Assembly: GCF_032854445.1 (NCBI RefSeq)
Contig: NC_088306.1
Span: 30,229,764-30,293,763, forward strand
Direction of reading: 5' to 3'
Source: Liolophura sinensis
Lineage: Eukaryota; Mollusca; Polyplacophora; Chitonida; Chitonidae
Length of the DNA stretch: 64,000 bases
The translations under genes were made by a program, and so were the position numbers. The notes beneath the pieces were generated by a model. That model did not search any database. It worked only from the letters and a program-made list of their open reading frames with translations, and was not told the origin of the DNA. Positions 12,866 to 26,113 of the stretch are shown piece by piece. Each line of letters opens with the position of its first letter. The first letter of the stretch is position 1.

Positions 12866-13083
12866 AAGCGCTTGAAGAAGCAACAATCTACCCTGGATTG
12901 ATTTTTTTTGTAAAGTAATTATTTGTAAGTGTATATACTAAAGTTCAGAGCAATTTCTTCTTGTTGCTAAACATCACTGTGCTATATACCAAGTTTAATT
13001 AATGTATGTACAATAAACATGTCGTTGTTGTTGTAGGCTACATGCCCATACTTAATACACCGATATCTTTTCTAAAACCGACA

Positions 13084-13131
13084 TTTTTGTTCGGTCCCGA
13101 GTACGGTCGGTTTACAGAGAGTCTACTGTAA
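13084..13131 (-). mobile_element. Right end of the pogo/Tigger element
   Basis: Reverse-complemented, this reads 'TACAGTAGACTCTCTGTAAA' and continues into 'ccgaccgtactcgggaccg'. It has the CAGT...-type end and TA border usual for pogo elements. A related subterminal block ('aaaaccgacaacatttcggt') lies at about 12379-12400, left of the transposase relic, so the two probably bracket one degraded element of about 0.75-0.8 kb. Confidence 0.6.
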
Positions 13132-14420
13132 TCCCTACCCGAAGCAGAGATTCAACCCGTGCTTTGAGAGTCTTCTGGACTAAGTAGCGTCTTATTAAAC
13201 TTTTGAACCACTTATTTACTCGTCTTTAGAATTGCATGTCATAGCCACATTGCTGCAGTTATATTTATTTCTTTAACATTTATTCCTCAGATATTTATCT
13301 ATATTTATTTATTGAGCTATTTTTTTATAAGGAAAAAGGATAATGGGCCGGAATTGATCGGCTGTGTGTGACGCTTTTTCAACCATCACTCCGCTGCTCT
13401 GACTTTACTTTCTATGCTGTGTGAATCCACGATTCACGTCACTGATACTTATTATTTTCACTCCATTGTAATGGAAACCAGAAATTTGATCAAATTTAAA
13501 ATTATGAAGTCCTTATCTAAGGTGGTTTAACTATTATTTTAGTCTCATCGTTGAAACGTGCTATTTTCAGATTTTTGAGGACATACAACCCAGAAATTTG
13601 ATGCAGTCAGTCCCATTTTAAACAGGGGCCTGTCTCACGCCAGTACAAACCTACATAACAGTTATGTAATCAGTGCCTGTGTGGATCGGATATGTATTGT
13701 GATCATCTCGTTGCAACTCACCGTTTCCAGTCATTTCACAAGAAAACCAGAAATGTAACCAGAATACCTCAGCTTAAATACGGACATACAGTGTACCTCA
13801 ATATGGATTAAACACGAAATACTTTTCTGAAGCGGGCTTTTGTTCTGCTGCAATCATAATTGTCAAACATGCCATGGTAAACGGACTTCAGTAGGAACTA
13901 CATATCAAGTACAAAACTCTTATCTAACGTGGTTTAAATTCTCTTGGGGCCACGTCGTTAAACGTGTTGTGAAAACCCGAAAATTGATTAATAATGAACA
14001 TCTACACGAATTTGCACATCAAATATGAAATCTTTATCTGAGAAGATCTCCTATACAGTGTCAAAACACAAGGTTCACAAACTACTTATTTATTAACTTG
14101 TTCGCCGTGCTCAAGATTTTTTTGGATCATATGGTGATATCTTATATACATACACTCAATACTGTAAGTGTATATCACTTATACCATGGTGTTCAGCTTT
14201 ATGGGTTGAGTACAGCACAAAGACCTCTTAATATAACAGCTCTCCTGTCAGACTGAACTGCTCCCCTGAGAGCCATTTATGCGCTTGTTGCTCAGGCTTT
14301 TTGAAGCCTCTAATGTTTAGTCAGTGAAACGTGTAATTTTATTTGCTGAATCCTCAAGTGTCTCAGCTTTGTGTCTGCTTTGTGTCTGTGGGCAGACGGC
14401 GCCCTCTATAAACAAGAGAA
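13132..14420. other. No gene seen
   Basis: AT-rich DNA without splice-bounded coding signals that I can support. Short ORFs such as 13840-14028 have no recognisable content. Confidence 0.5.
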
Positions 14421-14772
14421 AGTGAGTGCTTTGGGGTTTAACGCCATTTTTAACAATTTTTCAGTCATATGACGATGAAGGAATCCTTAGAGTGCATGCA
14501 ATGTGCCTCCTTGTTGCAGGACGGATTTCAACCGTTCCTTTATCTAGTGGTGCTTCACCGAATCGCCTTACCGAAGGCCTTACCGTCCGAGCCATTATAC
14601 TGATACGGATCAACCAGTCGTTCCACTATCGCCGTCATGCTGAACGCCAAGCGAGGAAGTTACAACTTCCTCTATTAAGGTCTTAGGTGTGAGTTGACCT
14701 ACGATTGATCCCGGATCTTCCGCTTCCGAAGCGGGCGCTCTACCAACTGTGTAATCGGTGACGATCAAACAA
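14421..14772 (-). mobile_element. tRNA-headed SINE (family 2), minus orientation
   Basis: Nearly complete copy. Read on the minus strand it begins near 14770 with a tRNA-like head: an A-box-like 'ttggtagagcgcccgc', an anticodon stem-loop region 'cttcggaag', and a B-box-like 'gatccgggatcaatc'. It runs through the body to the plus-strand sequence 'gtttaacgccatttttaac' at its tail. The same body, without the tRNA part, is embedded in each 2.79 kb unit (for example ~1223-1420), and the 38-bp minisatellite there seems to derive from this body ('ctgaacgcc'). Confidence 0.75.
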
Positions 14773-14774
14773 GA

Positions 14775-15905
14775 AAAAGGGAAGACGACTGTGGACTGCC
14801 GAATTCTTATATTTACCTTTTAAATGAATGATCAGAGAGAAAAGGCATGGGAGGAAGCGGGCATAGTTGCTTTCATTTCCGTCGTAAGTTGATCTGATAA
14901 TGTACGACACTCGTTCAGAAAAATGTAATGCCTATTTTTCCGTTTTCAAGTAGATCATGCTCAAACAGAAACTTGATTGTTTTGAGTCGGTCCTCTTGGC
15001 GTCATGAGATGATAGGAAGTGTATGATAGACAGTTTCCCTAAACACATCTAATTCTCACTCATTGTGATACATCTGCTGTCTGTCAAAACTCTAATGGGA
15101 AAGCTTTTGCTTCATGAGCTAGAATTTGTCTAACCAGTCTATACACAATAGCTATGAAATGTTTACATGTAGCCAATGCGGCCGCCAGCATTTTTATGCG
15201 ACATCAAAAGATCCCAGTATCCGTCTCATTCTGACCTAGCTTTTTTATTAGACCTATTGGGCTCTGTGCATCGTACTCAAAGAACATCACTTTATGGACA
15301 GGGCTAGTGCGGAAAGTGGATTTGAACCTATGAAAAAGGTTAACTGTGGAGAGCAACCAGTTGCTAGCGGAAGAAGGCTTTAGACAACTGATCCAGCTAA
15401 GACCAGATATTCGCATAGCGCTTTTTTGACCGTATCCTACTTGAGCCACAATGCTAGATAGCATGTAATTTGCTATTTAAGCATTTACATGAACAGTTAG
15501 AATGAACTCTAAAAGGTAAACTGACGAAACGCCGTATTTCACCGGATACGTGTGACCATTTGTTAGCTAGCACACTGTCGTTTCTGATCGGGTTTTACTC
15601 TCTATACTGTCCGTCTTTAATTAAATTAAATATTTTGTGGATTGACTGATGGACTGACTGTAATAATTGGTGTTCAACACCATGCCCAAAAATGTTTTAC
15701 TTATACGAATGAGGCCAACTGTTATGAGGAAACCGGAGTTTTCCCCGGAATAACCCCCCGGCTTTTGGCTACTGTGAAACACACAGTATAATTCCAATGT
15801 AGTCCAAACGACATGTACAGTGATCTGTGAGCATGACCAGACATGACAGCACCGTGAAGGCCCCGAAAAGAACGGAAGCCGGAGAACCGTACAAAAATTC
15901 ATTAT
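14775..15905. other. No gene seen
   Basis: Minus-strand ORFs at 15204-15464 and 15621-15902 have no motif I recognise. No repeats of note. Confidence 0.4.
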
Positions 15906-15907
15906 TG

Positions 15908-16628
15908 TCTGTTTCTTTTAGCGAATTGAGTATGTTCAGATCTGTATAAAATCACACTCGCTACCACAGTTTTCTTTAGTCAGTGGCACAAGGTCTACAC
16001 ATGGATATGTTGGAAGTCTATATTACTGCGAGAAAGAAGTTATAACACTTTTTCTACTTCATAATGTTAAAGTCCACAAGCTCGGTTTCGACGGCAAGAT
16101 TCCATTGCCTCTGGTGACATCATAACTATTCAAAGAGCAGTGGCATGCTGGATATTGGACGGAGTTCAACGTGTTTTGACAAAAGGTTACCTAAACTGCT
16201 ATCGCCTTAACTGTGACCCTTTTACTGACACTGCCATATTTGGAATTGTTTACACGTTTCTGTATGATACAATCTTAAAAAATGAATTTTATTTCATCTT
16301 CTGTAGCGTAGGTTGGGATATTAAAACCATGAAGGGTATTCGCAGAGACAGCCATGTAGGCTGTGTCACCGCGAGGAGCTAATTGCTCTTGAATAATTAT
16401 GACGTCACTCGAGGCAATGAGTTCTTGGTATCGAAACCAAGCTTATGGAGCTTAGCATTATGAATTCGAAAAAGTGTTCTAACGGCATTTTCCTTGAAAT
16501 AATATAGACTTTCATCATGTCAGTGTGTAGAGCTTGGGTTGTTATATGTTACTGGCCAAAGGCAGTTTTGGTAGCGACTATGATTTTACAGAAAGATGAA
16601 TATAGCCGACTCTCTAAAAGAAATAGAC
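15908..16628. mobile_element. Foldback / long-TIR element, stand-alone diverged copy
   Basis: A 721-bp element related to the ones in the tandem array. The left arm starts 'gtctgtttcttttagcga' (15907); the right arm, reverse-complemented, starts 'gtctatttcttttagaga'. The arms remain alignable for over 150 bp ('cttcataatgttaaagtcc' against 'cattatgaattcgaaaaag'). The central part is the reverse complement of the spacer of the array copies (it shares 'gtttacacgtttc' and 'acaaaaggttacctaaact'). A plus ORF at 16140-16382 falls wholly inside and is not a gene. Confidence 0.75.
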
Positions 16629-16629
16629 G

Positions 16630-18340
16630 ATGATTATTGTTTACACATGAATAAATGTCAACTTGTGGTGTATATCATTCAACTCATATCCCGTCATAGT
16701 ATACCATTTTCAGCTTTATAGACATATTACCGACTGCAAAAAAACGTGTGCTGTTATTTTATACGTCGTCTACATAATGTCTACTGAAATGTGTCTAACT
16801 TTGAGTGGACAATCGAAATTTATTTGGATTCGACCACCCGCTGTATTCGGAAGGCGCCGAAGGCTGACTTTTTGACTGGGTTACCTCCCCTAGTTGCCTG
16901 GACACTGGAGGGATGTTCATTGAACTTCAAATGTCAGACTAGTCCAGACACCATGTTGAGTTGTTATTGTGCGGACTACAACGTAACTTTAGTTCTACCA
17001 TACAGATCGTTGGGAATTACTAATACTTTATAATACATTATCGATAGAATGAAAGATTGTAGTTAGTTACTTGACTTATAATTTGCTTTCAGTCAATTAT
17101 ATTGTATACAGGTGCGATCCACGAGCGCAAGTTGCATTGTGGAGATCTTTGCGCAACCTCATTTGCATATTATCTTCTTGGGCAGACAGTTCAGACCTAA
17201 TGGCCGTGTAAACTAATTGATGTATGTACGGTCACTTCAGGCCAGTGACAGAATTCCACTTATAATTAATTGACATTTTTCGCAAAATATATAATAATGA
17301 GTCAAATGCAATTCATTCGGTATTTGGCTGAACCAGCTCAAACATTCTGAATTTCTTTCGGCGATATATTCCCTTTAAGTGCGAAAGATAGGAAAACTAA
17401 TTTCTATATTTTTCAGAGCTACCTCATTGAAACATGCCAAATTCATCCGAGATTAAGATAACGCTTTAACATGCCGCAGCGGACCGTCTACGTTCTTAGG
17501 CCTAGAGAATGCAGGCGATTGCTAAGCAGTCGATGTGTCACACATTATGCGGCTACAAGCCCGGCCTCGTGCGAAGAATTAGCAGGTTCCATCGTACTCT
17601 ATGCCCGCAATCAGGACTGCGCAGTTATTAAAACGGGAAAAAAGCAAAATAGCTGGAGGTTTCAAGGACCTCCGCTGTAGATTGCATAAAATATTCCAAC
17701 AAGGGCTGTGCGTCTTAAACAAAATGTTTGCTTTTAACACTAACATGTTATCTGACTTTGTAGAATGAAAATAAACTGTATTGGCCTGAAAAGGTCCGAA
17801 TTACGCTAAAGAAAGTCTCACATAAGTCTCACATATTGTAGCAGATATAGTTTTCTTAGATAAAAGTTTAGATAAAGATAATAACCTGTCAGAACGCACT
17901 GTATGTAAAGTAATAAAATTCTTCATTTCGTCCATCACTGCAATACGTACCGTAATCTATGTAAAAGCAAGAATTCCCTCAATACTAAGCATTCCTTCAA
18001 TACTCTAAAGCAAAATTGGAAGCTTTATTTTACTGACTAGTAGCGTATTAATAATTCTGTCTACTGTTAAGCTAAGAAACGAACACTTAAAAATTGAGCT
18101 TAAGTACCTATAATTCTATACGTGAACTATTTTTTTAAACACAATATCTTCTGTCCACTTTTCCATGCCCCTAACAAACGTTCGATTGCTTTCTGGGTAC
18201 AATGATATTTGACAAAAAAGAAAGAAACATTATTTTCCTACCTTAATTAGCCTCACGGATGACTAAACTAACTCGGTTTGATTTGTTCTGGTTGTGGCAA
18301 TCTCTGGTTGCCTAAAGACTCATATACCCAACCTATATAC
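16630..18340. other. No gene seen
   Basis: AT-rich intergenic DNA. Small plus ORFs (16663-17033, 17471-17680) show no domain, codon pattern or splice context that I can defend. Confidence 0.4.
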
Positions 18341-18357
18341 GCGTTTCTATCACAAAC

Positions 18358-18395
18358 TTTCTTTGTGTACTAGAATCCCCAAGACAACTTTGCGT
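18358..18395. repeat. Source of a 38-bp inverted duplication
   Basis: These 38 bases (core 'gtgtactagaatccccaaga') reappear as an exact reverse complement at 19604-19641 inside the 59-bp satellite. Flanks at the two places do not match, so only this piece was copied. Confidence 0.85.
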
Positions 18396-19034
18396 TGTAC
18401 GTTTGTATATTTGTTCAGTTCCATGGTTTCAGTATCAGACCACGTGGTTAGGTAGTTTTTCTGCAGAAAGGTCTGCAACAAGACTTGCCATTGGCTAGTG
18501 CTGAACTGCATGAAATGAATACCTAGCGACTTAGCGTTTTTATTGATGTAAACAGTAAACTGTCTCCGTGGATATTTTCTTTGAGTTGCACCCCTTCTTG
18601 ACCTTCGAGCTGCTGTTGTGACATGTTTAATAACTCCACATGGCACGCAGAGGTACCAATCCTCTAATTGTTTACAGAAACCCTTACTAGCAAATAAAGT
18701 ATGTCCTGTTTTACCCCAAGTCTAAATCGTGCACTAGGTTAGGCAATCGAACTCTTTGAAAACTTGAAACCCAATCTCAAAAAGCAAACAACTCAAACGC
18801 ATTTGATCTATTCAATTCATTGGCCATGACAAATGTGACGCATTTTCGCATTTAACAACGAATGGAGATCCAGTTGTAAGCTGTCGAGTTGTCTTCCACA
18901 AGGCAAAAATAAATGCTTTGATATCAACTTATTAACCAAGAGCATAGTTATATATCTGATGACATCAACCGTTCAAGACAGTACAGTCGGCAATAGTAAG
19001 GCGTCGTCCATACTGTACAGCAATGTCGACACAG

Positions 19035-20085
19035 TTATCTAGATACAGCAACTGTCTGTGCACAAAACACCATATAAGTCCATATTTATATGTGTATCTC
19101 CATCCAGCAAGTGTCTGTGCACAAAGCACCACATAAGTCCATATTTATATGTGTATCTGGATCCAGCAATTATCTATGCACAAAACACCATATAAGTCCA
19201 TATTTACACGTGTATCAGGATCCAGCAAGTCTCTACGCACAAAACACCATATAAGTCCTATTTACATATGTACCTGGATCCAACAAGTGTCCATGCACAA
19301 AACACCATGTAAGTTATATTTACATATGTATCTGGATCCAGCAAGTGCCCATGCACAAAACACCATAAAAGTCCATATTTAAATGTGTATCTGGATCTAG
19401 CAAGTGTCTATGAATAAAACACCATATAAGTCCATATTTAAATGTGTATCTGGATCCAGCAAATGTATATGCACAAAACACCATATAAGTCCATATTTAC
19501 ATGTGCATCTCAGTTCAGCATGTGTCTATGCACAAAACACCGTGTAAGTCCGTATTTATATATGTATCTGGATCCAGCAAATGTCTATGCACAAAACACC
19601 AAAACGCAAAGTTGTCTTGGGGATTCTAGTACACAAAGAAAATTACATGTGTATCTGGATAAAGGAAGTGTCTATGCACAAAACACCATATAAGTCCAAA
19701 GTTACGCGTGTATCAGGATCGAGTAAGTCTCTATGCACAAAATACCATATAAGTCCATGGTTACATGTATATCTGGATCCAGCAAATGTCTATGCTCAAA
19801 ACACGATATAAGTCCATACTTACATACGTATCTGGATCCAGCAGGTGTCTATGCACAAAACACCATATAAGTCCATATTTACATGTGTATCTCAGTTCAG
19901 GAAGTGTCTATGCACAAAACACCATATAAGTTTATATTTGCATGTGTATCTGGATCGAGCAAGTGTCTATGCACAAAACACCATATAAGTCCATATTTGC
20001 ATGTGTATCGCAGTTGAGCAAGTGTCTATGCACAAAACATCATACAGGTCCATATTTACATGTGTAACTCAATCCAGCAAATGCA
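19035..20085 (+). repeat. 59-bp satellite, about 17-18 copies
   Basis: The unit is about 59 bp with core 'tctatgcacaaaacaccata' and 'tatctggatccagcaa'. Copies are diverged by substitutions and by small length changes (one copy near 19250 lacks part of the 'ccatattta' segment). The frame drifts, so ORFs in it (19149-19811) are chance. Confidence 0.9.
19604..19641. repeat. 38-bp foreign insert in the 59-bp satellite
   Basis: It interrupts the satellite register: the copy before it stops at 'acaaaacacc' and the copy after it resumes at 'ttacatgtgtatctgg'. It is the exact reverse complement of 18358-18395, about 1.2 kb upstream. This looks like templated filler DNA from break repair. Confidence 0.85.
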
Positions 20086-20099
20086 TGTCCACGTTGATA

Positions 20100-20490
20100 A
20101 CAAAAGCCCTACAAGAAGTTAAATTTTTGGGGGAAGTTGTTTGTTTATCAACAAAGTTCGATGTACCAAGCATGCAAATAATATACAACTTAGAGTAGAG
20201 AGTTAGAGTACCAACATCGACGATTTCAATCTACGGTTTGGAACATTGCTGCCGAAACTTGAAATCACTTATTTTTGATGCTGAATCGGGAACTACCCAA
20301 TGTTATTAAAGGGTTTTTTTTGTAATTTGTTAGGACTCCAGTCTCGTTTACGGTAGAATATCCCTGATTCAACCTCTCTGCATTTGACAAAAAAGATATA
20401 CTAGAGCCGTGGGTACTTTACAGAAAATAAATCTTTAACTTATTGTTTGCAATGTTGTGAACGCAGGCAACGTAAATGTTTTGTTTGCTT
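20100..20490. other. No gene seen
   Basis: Single-copy AT-rich sequence between the satellite and a SINE fragment. Nothing recognisable. Confidence 0.4.
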
Positions 20491-20502
20491 AAAGCCAGAT
20501 GG

Positions 20503-20584
20503 ACCACCATAATGCTGGCCGCCGTTGTATAAGTGAAATATTCTTGAGTACGGCGTAAAACACCAATAAAATAAAATAAATAAT
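20503..20584 (+). mobile_element. SINE (family 1) 3' fragment with target-site duplication
   Basis: A 5'-truncated copy of the conserved SINE tail: 'accataatgctggccgcc', then 'gtgaaatattcttgagtacg' and an A-rich 'aataaaataaaataaat' end. It is flanked by a 9-bp direct repeat, gccagatgg at 20494-20502 and 20585-20593, as expected for LINE-driven insertion. Confidence 0.9.
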
Positions 20585-20599
20585 GCCAGATGGTCGGAT

Positions 20600-22660
20600 T
20601 ATATAAATACACGAGGTTCTATGAAAACCCATGGCTACGCATCTAAGCGTTAGGCATATTGGAAAATATGTTCCACTATTTACACAGTATATTTTACTTG
20701 CCTTGCACATTTACGATCAACTGTCTGGCTATCCAGTTGTGATAGACAGTTGTGTATTCGGTCTGCAGCATATCAGTACATAAAAGTTCAGTGCGTACCT
20801 CGTCTTTCTAAGCGCACAGCCGCTATATATGATGACTACGCGCACGAACTAGATGTTGTATACCGAATGGAAAGAAAGTAGAATTTTCGAAATGCCTCTG
20901 AATGAATTTGTCAAGTTGTTGTTGACACTGTAAAGTAAGACCGTGCCATGGTGACGGGAAGCATTGCGAAAGACGTGGTAAGTATTATCGATATAGGACA
21001 ATCCACAAGTGTCTTTCTGTTGAAAAGAACCAATGAAATAAGTGATATCGGACCATTTAGTAGGTCTATATAGCCCCTCATAGAGATTCAAATCACAAAT
21101 ATTGGATTCCTATTTATTGGTCGTGAATAGGTGTCATAAATCACTTCCAATTATTGCTCTACTGACGCTTGCCTATTTTTTTGGTTCTTTTTCACTTTAA
21201 CAAGAACTCACGGTACAATCGCGACTACATTTCTGATTATAGAGAATGTAGACGTCACCAAACACATGTGTCTACCAATGTCAACCAGTACGTACTTTTC
21301 AGGTCAATAATTGCAAGGCCAATTCTCTAAACAACGTACAGCACAAACTAACAAAGCATTAAGAAAGTATTCTTAAAATAATTAAGAAATTAAGACAGAT
21401 TCATAAAAAAGGGAAGCAGTCAACAGTTTTCTGTGATGTTGCAAATACGTCAGGAATGTTTAAAAAAAAATTGCAAAAATTTCTTTTATGGACTGACCCT
21501 CAGTGGTAAAATAATTAGTTTTCGCAATTTTCGTGAAAGAGTAGAGACTTTGAAAATCCCGATTTCCTTTCAAATCAGCTGGTATCAGCTGAAAATTCTC
21601 ATCCTTGAACGAAATCCTAAGGAAATGAATGAAATCAGTACCCAAATAGTGTAGCACCTTTAGTTAATAGAAATATGTATTCCCTTTGCGCTTCAAACGC
21701 CAAAAAGAGACGCAAGCACAGTAAAAACACTTGTGCTGTTTGAACACAAAAATGAAAAAGACCGTAGCTGTTGCTGTTCTCAGTCAAGGTTAGGCGTTTA
21801 GGTGGGATTTAGGTACAAAGTGGAAGGAATTATTGAACGATTTTCTGGTTCTGGTTTAGAATACGAGGGAAACCATGCCATAATGAACTATAGAAATTTT
21901 AAGTATATACTTACCAGTGTATATGACTTTCCAGTGATGCTCCCAATATAAAGACTCCCACGAACGCTATATGGTACACACCCAGAATGTCGGATCATTG
22001 GAAAATTCGTCCCACTGCCTGTCTAAATAGTGCATTATCCACATTCGGAAATATGTCTTTTTATTTGAACATCAGAATGTCAACCTCGCATCTAAAATCA
22101 AGCATTATGGGTACCACACAAACACTGGTACCTTTTTAAATCTGCGTTGTATACATATTATTTTATTTGATCATACTCTTCTTTAAATGACGATATCCAG
22201 TATTTGTAGAAAAATCCAGCAAATAATACGAAAATAAAAAAGTAAAGACAAACAAGACCACCAGTTTCCCTTTTCGTCCTTATGCACACATTGATAAACA
22301 AGTTTATTATCTTCGTAATTTAGATCTTTAGACCCAAATTAAAAGTATATAACATATATATCGTGAATATTGTGGAATAAAAACAGAATAATTTACTTAT
22401 TATTCCAGTCCTTAGTTGTTTTCGGGAAGAAGGAAGATTTGTATATACTGAAGCGGCATCTAAATATACGTAAATTTTCATGTTACCTTAAGTTATATAG
22501 TATACTCTGTTGATCGTCTTGGTAATAGGGACTGTAGGGGAAAATCCATTTACAAGTTTAAAAAGTAGCAGAATCCTATGTTGCCTACGCCGAACATATA
22601 GTGGTGTCCAATTAGTTTCACTCAGCAGAACTTTATCTGATGTACGATGCATTCCACTTG
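20600..22660. other. No gene seen
   Basis: AT-rich DNA. ORFs at 20849-21091, 21433-21657 and others are short and overlapping on both strands. I find no domain, repeat array or RNA gene. Confidence 0.4.
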
Positions 22661-22663
22661 TAC

Positions 22664-23720
22664 AAAGGAAAGCTGCGCGCCTTTAAACATTTCTTAGTTT
22701 TGGGGAAAGTGCAATACTACAGGTATCATATAATATGCCGCCGTACTCTATATAACGTTATTAAATACTTCCCTGTTAATATCCTCTTCACTCTATTTAT
22801 AATACCTAATTTCTTATTACATTTATTTACCAGTGATCTTATATGTTCGTCCCATTTACCATCGTGCTGTAGAATGATAACAAAGTGTTTATGGTACTGA
22901 ACGCTCTTCACTTCAATACCATTTAAATACAGTTTTGGGTACATCGGGTTCTTTTTATAGGAAACAAGTAAGTATACAGTTTTCTGCGCATTAAATGTTA
23001 TCAACCACTGTTTTGGCCCATTGTGACAAGCGATCTAGATCTCGATTTATTTTATTTTCAGATGTAATAAACTCAGTAATCTCTTCGAACAAAGATGTAT
23101 CATCGACAAAAATATTGATATTGATAGAAATCTGTCTTTCTCTGACTTAGTCCTCTGAAATCTTTTAAACATCTCTTATTCTTAATTTATAACGAATATC
23201 ATTTGTCATCCACGGTTTATCCCTCGGTCGTATTGTTACTTGCATATTTGGTATTGCTTCCGCAGAACAAGATAAGAGATTGTTTGGAATGTACAGTTTA
23301 TAATCCATATCATGGAATATGTCATACACGGCTTCCCATGGAATGGAAGAGATAAATGACGGAAGTTATGTTAAGTCAGCACATTTAAAATCCCATATGT
23401 GCCTTTTATATGATTTTGGTTTATGATTTACCAGAATATTTAAGGTACAATATACACAACAATGGTCAAAATTGACCATGGGCGAAGCTAGTCCTTATTC
23501 AGTTAAACCGATATTATCTGTTATGAATTTATATGAAGTTCCATTGCTATGACTTCGTTAATTAACTGAAATAAATTTTTACTTGTAATAATATCAAACA
23601 GCTTCATTTTTAGTTCACTTTTATCGTGGTATTTGGACCAATCAACACATCTATCATTAAAACTCATTTTTCTATCGGCCTGTATCGTATTTGAGATGTT
23701 AATATAGTGTGCAGTCACTG
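22664..23720 (-). pseudogene. Non-LTR retrotransposon (jockey-like LINE) relic
   Basis: Read on the minus strand, 23718-23521 resembles the end of an endonuclease region ('NLFQLINEV'). About 23400-23170 resembles the linker to the reverse transcriptase ('RPRDKPWMTNDIRYKLR'). 23110-23099 encodes FVDD, the position of the RT catalytic (F/Y)xDD motif, and 22980-22730 matches the RT thumb region ('KKNPMYPKLYLNGIEV', 'DEHIRSLVNKCNKKLG'). Frames change at least twice (near 23030 and in the endonuclease/RT linker) and stops are present. It is truncated at both ends, with roughly 1 kb left of a several-kb element. Confidence 0.85.
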
Positions 23721-23724
23721 TTTA

Positions 23725-26110
23725 CAACTGCCGAATTAGAAGACTTGAAACATCGCTTTCAAAAGCTTTCGTTTTTGTCCATAGCACGTTCTTGCCGGCT
23801 AGTCTGTGGGGTTTTAGGGTACAGGACAGGTCGCTCGTTGACCGAGTCGTCCTTTGGCACGTTCATACCTTAGTATATCCAAGTCGTACGTCAAGTTCCC
23901 CGGCTAAAGTTACGAGTCTTACTGCTGTTTTGTGTGAATAAAATTCCCACTACATACACAGAATAACAGTGGTGTAACCTTTCCATGTCCAGGGATGTCA
24001 AAATGAGGAAATGATTGGGTACCGTTATTAACTTTCGACAGACATCTGCGCACGACCTGTCAGGCTATTTTATTGACGTAGCCTATATTACGTACCATTA
24101 CATAGTTAACAAACCTGTGAAACATAGTCCATATGTCAGAAAGTAGCTTTACCCGTAAATTTCATCGTCTGATAAATTTACGATCTGAAAACGAGCATAG
24201 TTTTAGACCTACTTTTCGTCATTTTGAAATTAGTTCCCGACACTGTCAGTTGATACAACTCTGCTCAGTATATATTACATTAAGAAATGGTCTCAGCCTG
24301 CATGTACATGTCATACGGTAGTTTACAGTTACATTCATCTAAAGTCTTTGTAATTCTACGCTGACGGCAAGCATTAGCTGTGAGGGTGAGGTGATCGGTA
24401 ATCATTCCATCACAGAGCAATGGTGAAATATTTTGTTCTTGTTGCTCTCCTCTGTATCGTACTCTGTTTTAATTGTTAACACAATGTCCAAACATTTGCT
24501 TATAAACGATCCTGTTTACTTGTACACACAAGAAAATTGGTCAGTGCAATGACATCAACTCATGTGGCCTATCCACCAGACATTTTTCTGGCTTAATCAC
24601 CCACCGATCGGATTAACTACCAGGTTCCTCTGGCCTACTCCATTCTAATGAAATTAAATGTCTGTGTGTTGACATGTTTATCTCTGTACACTCATGTGCA
24701 TGTATAGTCCCTTGTTTCACGAGAGCACAAGAACTGAAGAAAAATTATTCATTGCAGGGCTAACCGCAGGCAACTAAGCAGTGCTTGCGATATTATAACT
24801 ATAAAATATTTACCTTGTTTCCGATTTTGATAAGCGTTTGTATTGAAATATACCAAGAACCACAACATGGATATGGTAACGTAGGCTCCGACTTGGCTAT
24901 AATAACGTACCACTTGACTATGGTAACATATGCCTTGTTTTGCACAGCACCTATCGGCCCGTTTCATTGTTGGTTACCCTCTCACTCCCTCTCATGGACA
25001 GGTTTCCACTGTATGCAATTAAAATGGACGAATGTGTGACTAAGTTCGTTACTTTAGTTTAGGCCATATTTATGGGGCCAGGCCCAGTCTAGGCCTAAGC
25101 CAGAAAGTGGTGTCCGGCAGGTGACTGGACATAGCTCTTCTATAGTGGGCTGGTGGTAGTCACAGTGGCAAACGTGTTACTCCCATTCTCAAATACCTCC
25201 CCTCAGGCCACACCAACCTCAAAAACGTCTCTTAAATCCTGTTCCAAGGCACGGAAGTGGGCTGGAGATTTGTCTCAGTCTAGTTTCCTCCCAAATCCCT
25301 GGATGTATACATGTGCACCTTGGAGCACCACCTATCAGATCAGGCTTCGATTGCTGTTTATAGGGACTTCTGGAATCTGCCGCCTGGTAGTCATAATTTT
25401 CCACTTATAGTTCACCATAGATCTACATGTAAAGCTGTCTGGTTATTTCCCACAAAACTGAGTAAGCTTTCCACATGAAGTACAAGTGGCTGAGGCTCAT
25501 CCAGGCTATTGACAGTTCACAGAAGCTCTCTCTCAGTTTGCTCCAAAGTATAAACAACAATCAAAGTCGGTCAGAGCCAGATCAAGTACGACTAACATTG
25601 CATGTACCTATTCCTGATAAAGGCCTACTGCCATACTGGTACTTAGTTTACAATTACATAGTGTATAGTGTGAGACTTTGAAATCCGTCAAAACAAACCT
25701 CAGTATTACTTTTTAATCTGGTCAGTGGTGAGAAACTCGACTAGTCGAATTAGACTCTGATTTTGGGTTTTTAGTACTACATCAAAGCTGTGGCAGAAAA
25801 TGATTATATACGGTACGAAATGACCTTAGTGGGAAATGACCAAGGTATGAAGTGACCAGGTACGAAATTACATCGTTTTACTAGGTCTATTTTCTGAACT
25901 TGAAGTATCCATGAATATATTCACTTAGGCAACCACCAGGCTTCCCTAAATCCAGAATAACAGGCTTGATTGAATAATATGAAATAACTTAAATTAGGTA
26001 GGCCAAACCAGGTTTGAGGTTGGCCTGCCCTACGTACATGTATCAGCACAGTATGCACCAATCATCCAATGTACATGTTTTTACAGAGGACGTGTGTTAC
26101 ACTTTCGTTT
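23725..26110. other. No gene seen
   Basis: Intergenic or 5' flanking DNA upstream of the first exon candidate at 26114. ORFs at 24133-24321, 24785-25039 and 25153-25410 have no recognisable content. Confidence 0.4.
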
Positions 26111-26113
26111 CAG

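Noticed and set aside
14690-14772. A minus-strand tRNA gene
   Set aside because: tRNA-like boxes and an anticodon arm are present, but they continue directly into the body of SINE family 2 and the acceptor stem does not close.
19035-20085. CRISPR-like array
   Set aside because: Repeats are contiguous 59-bp satellite units without unique spacers, in eukaryotic DNA.
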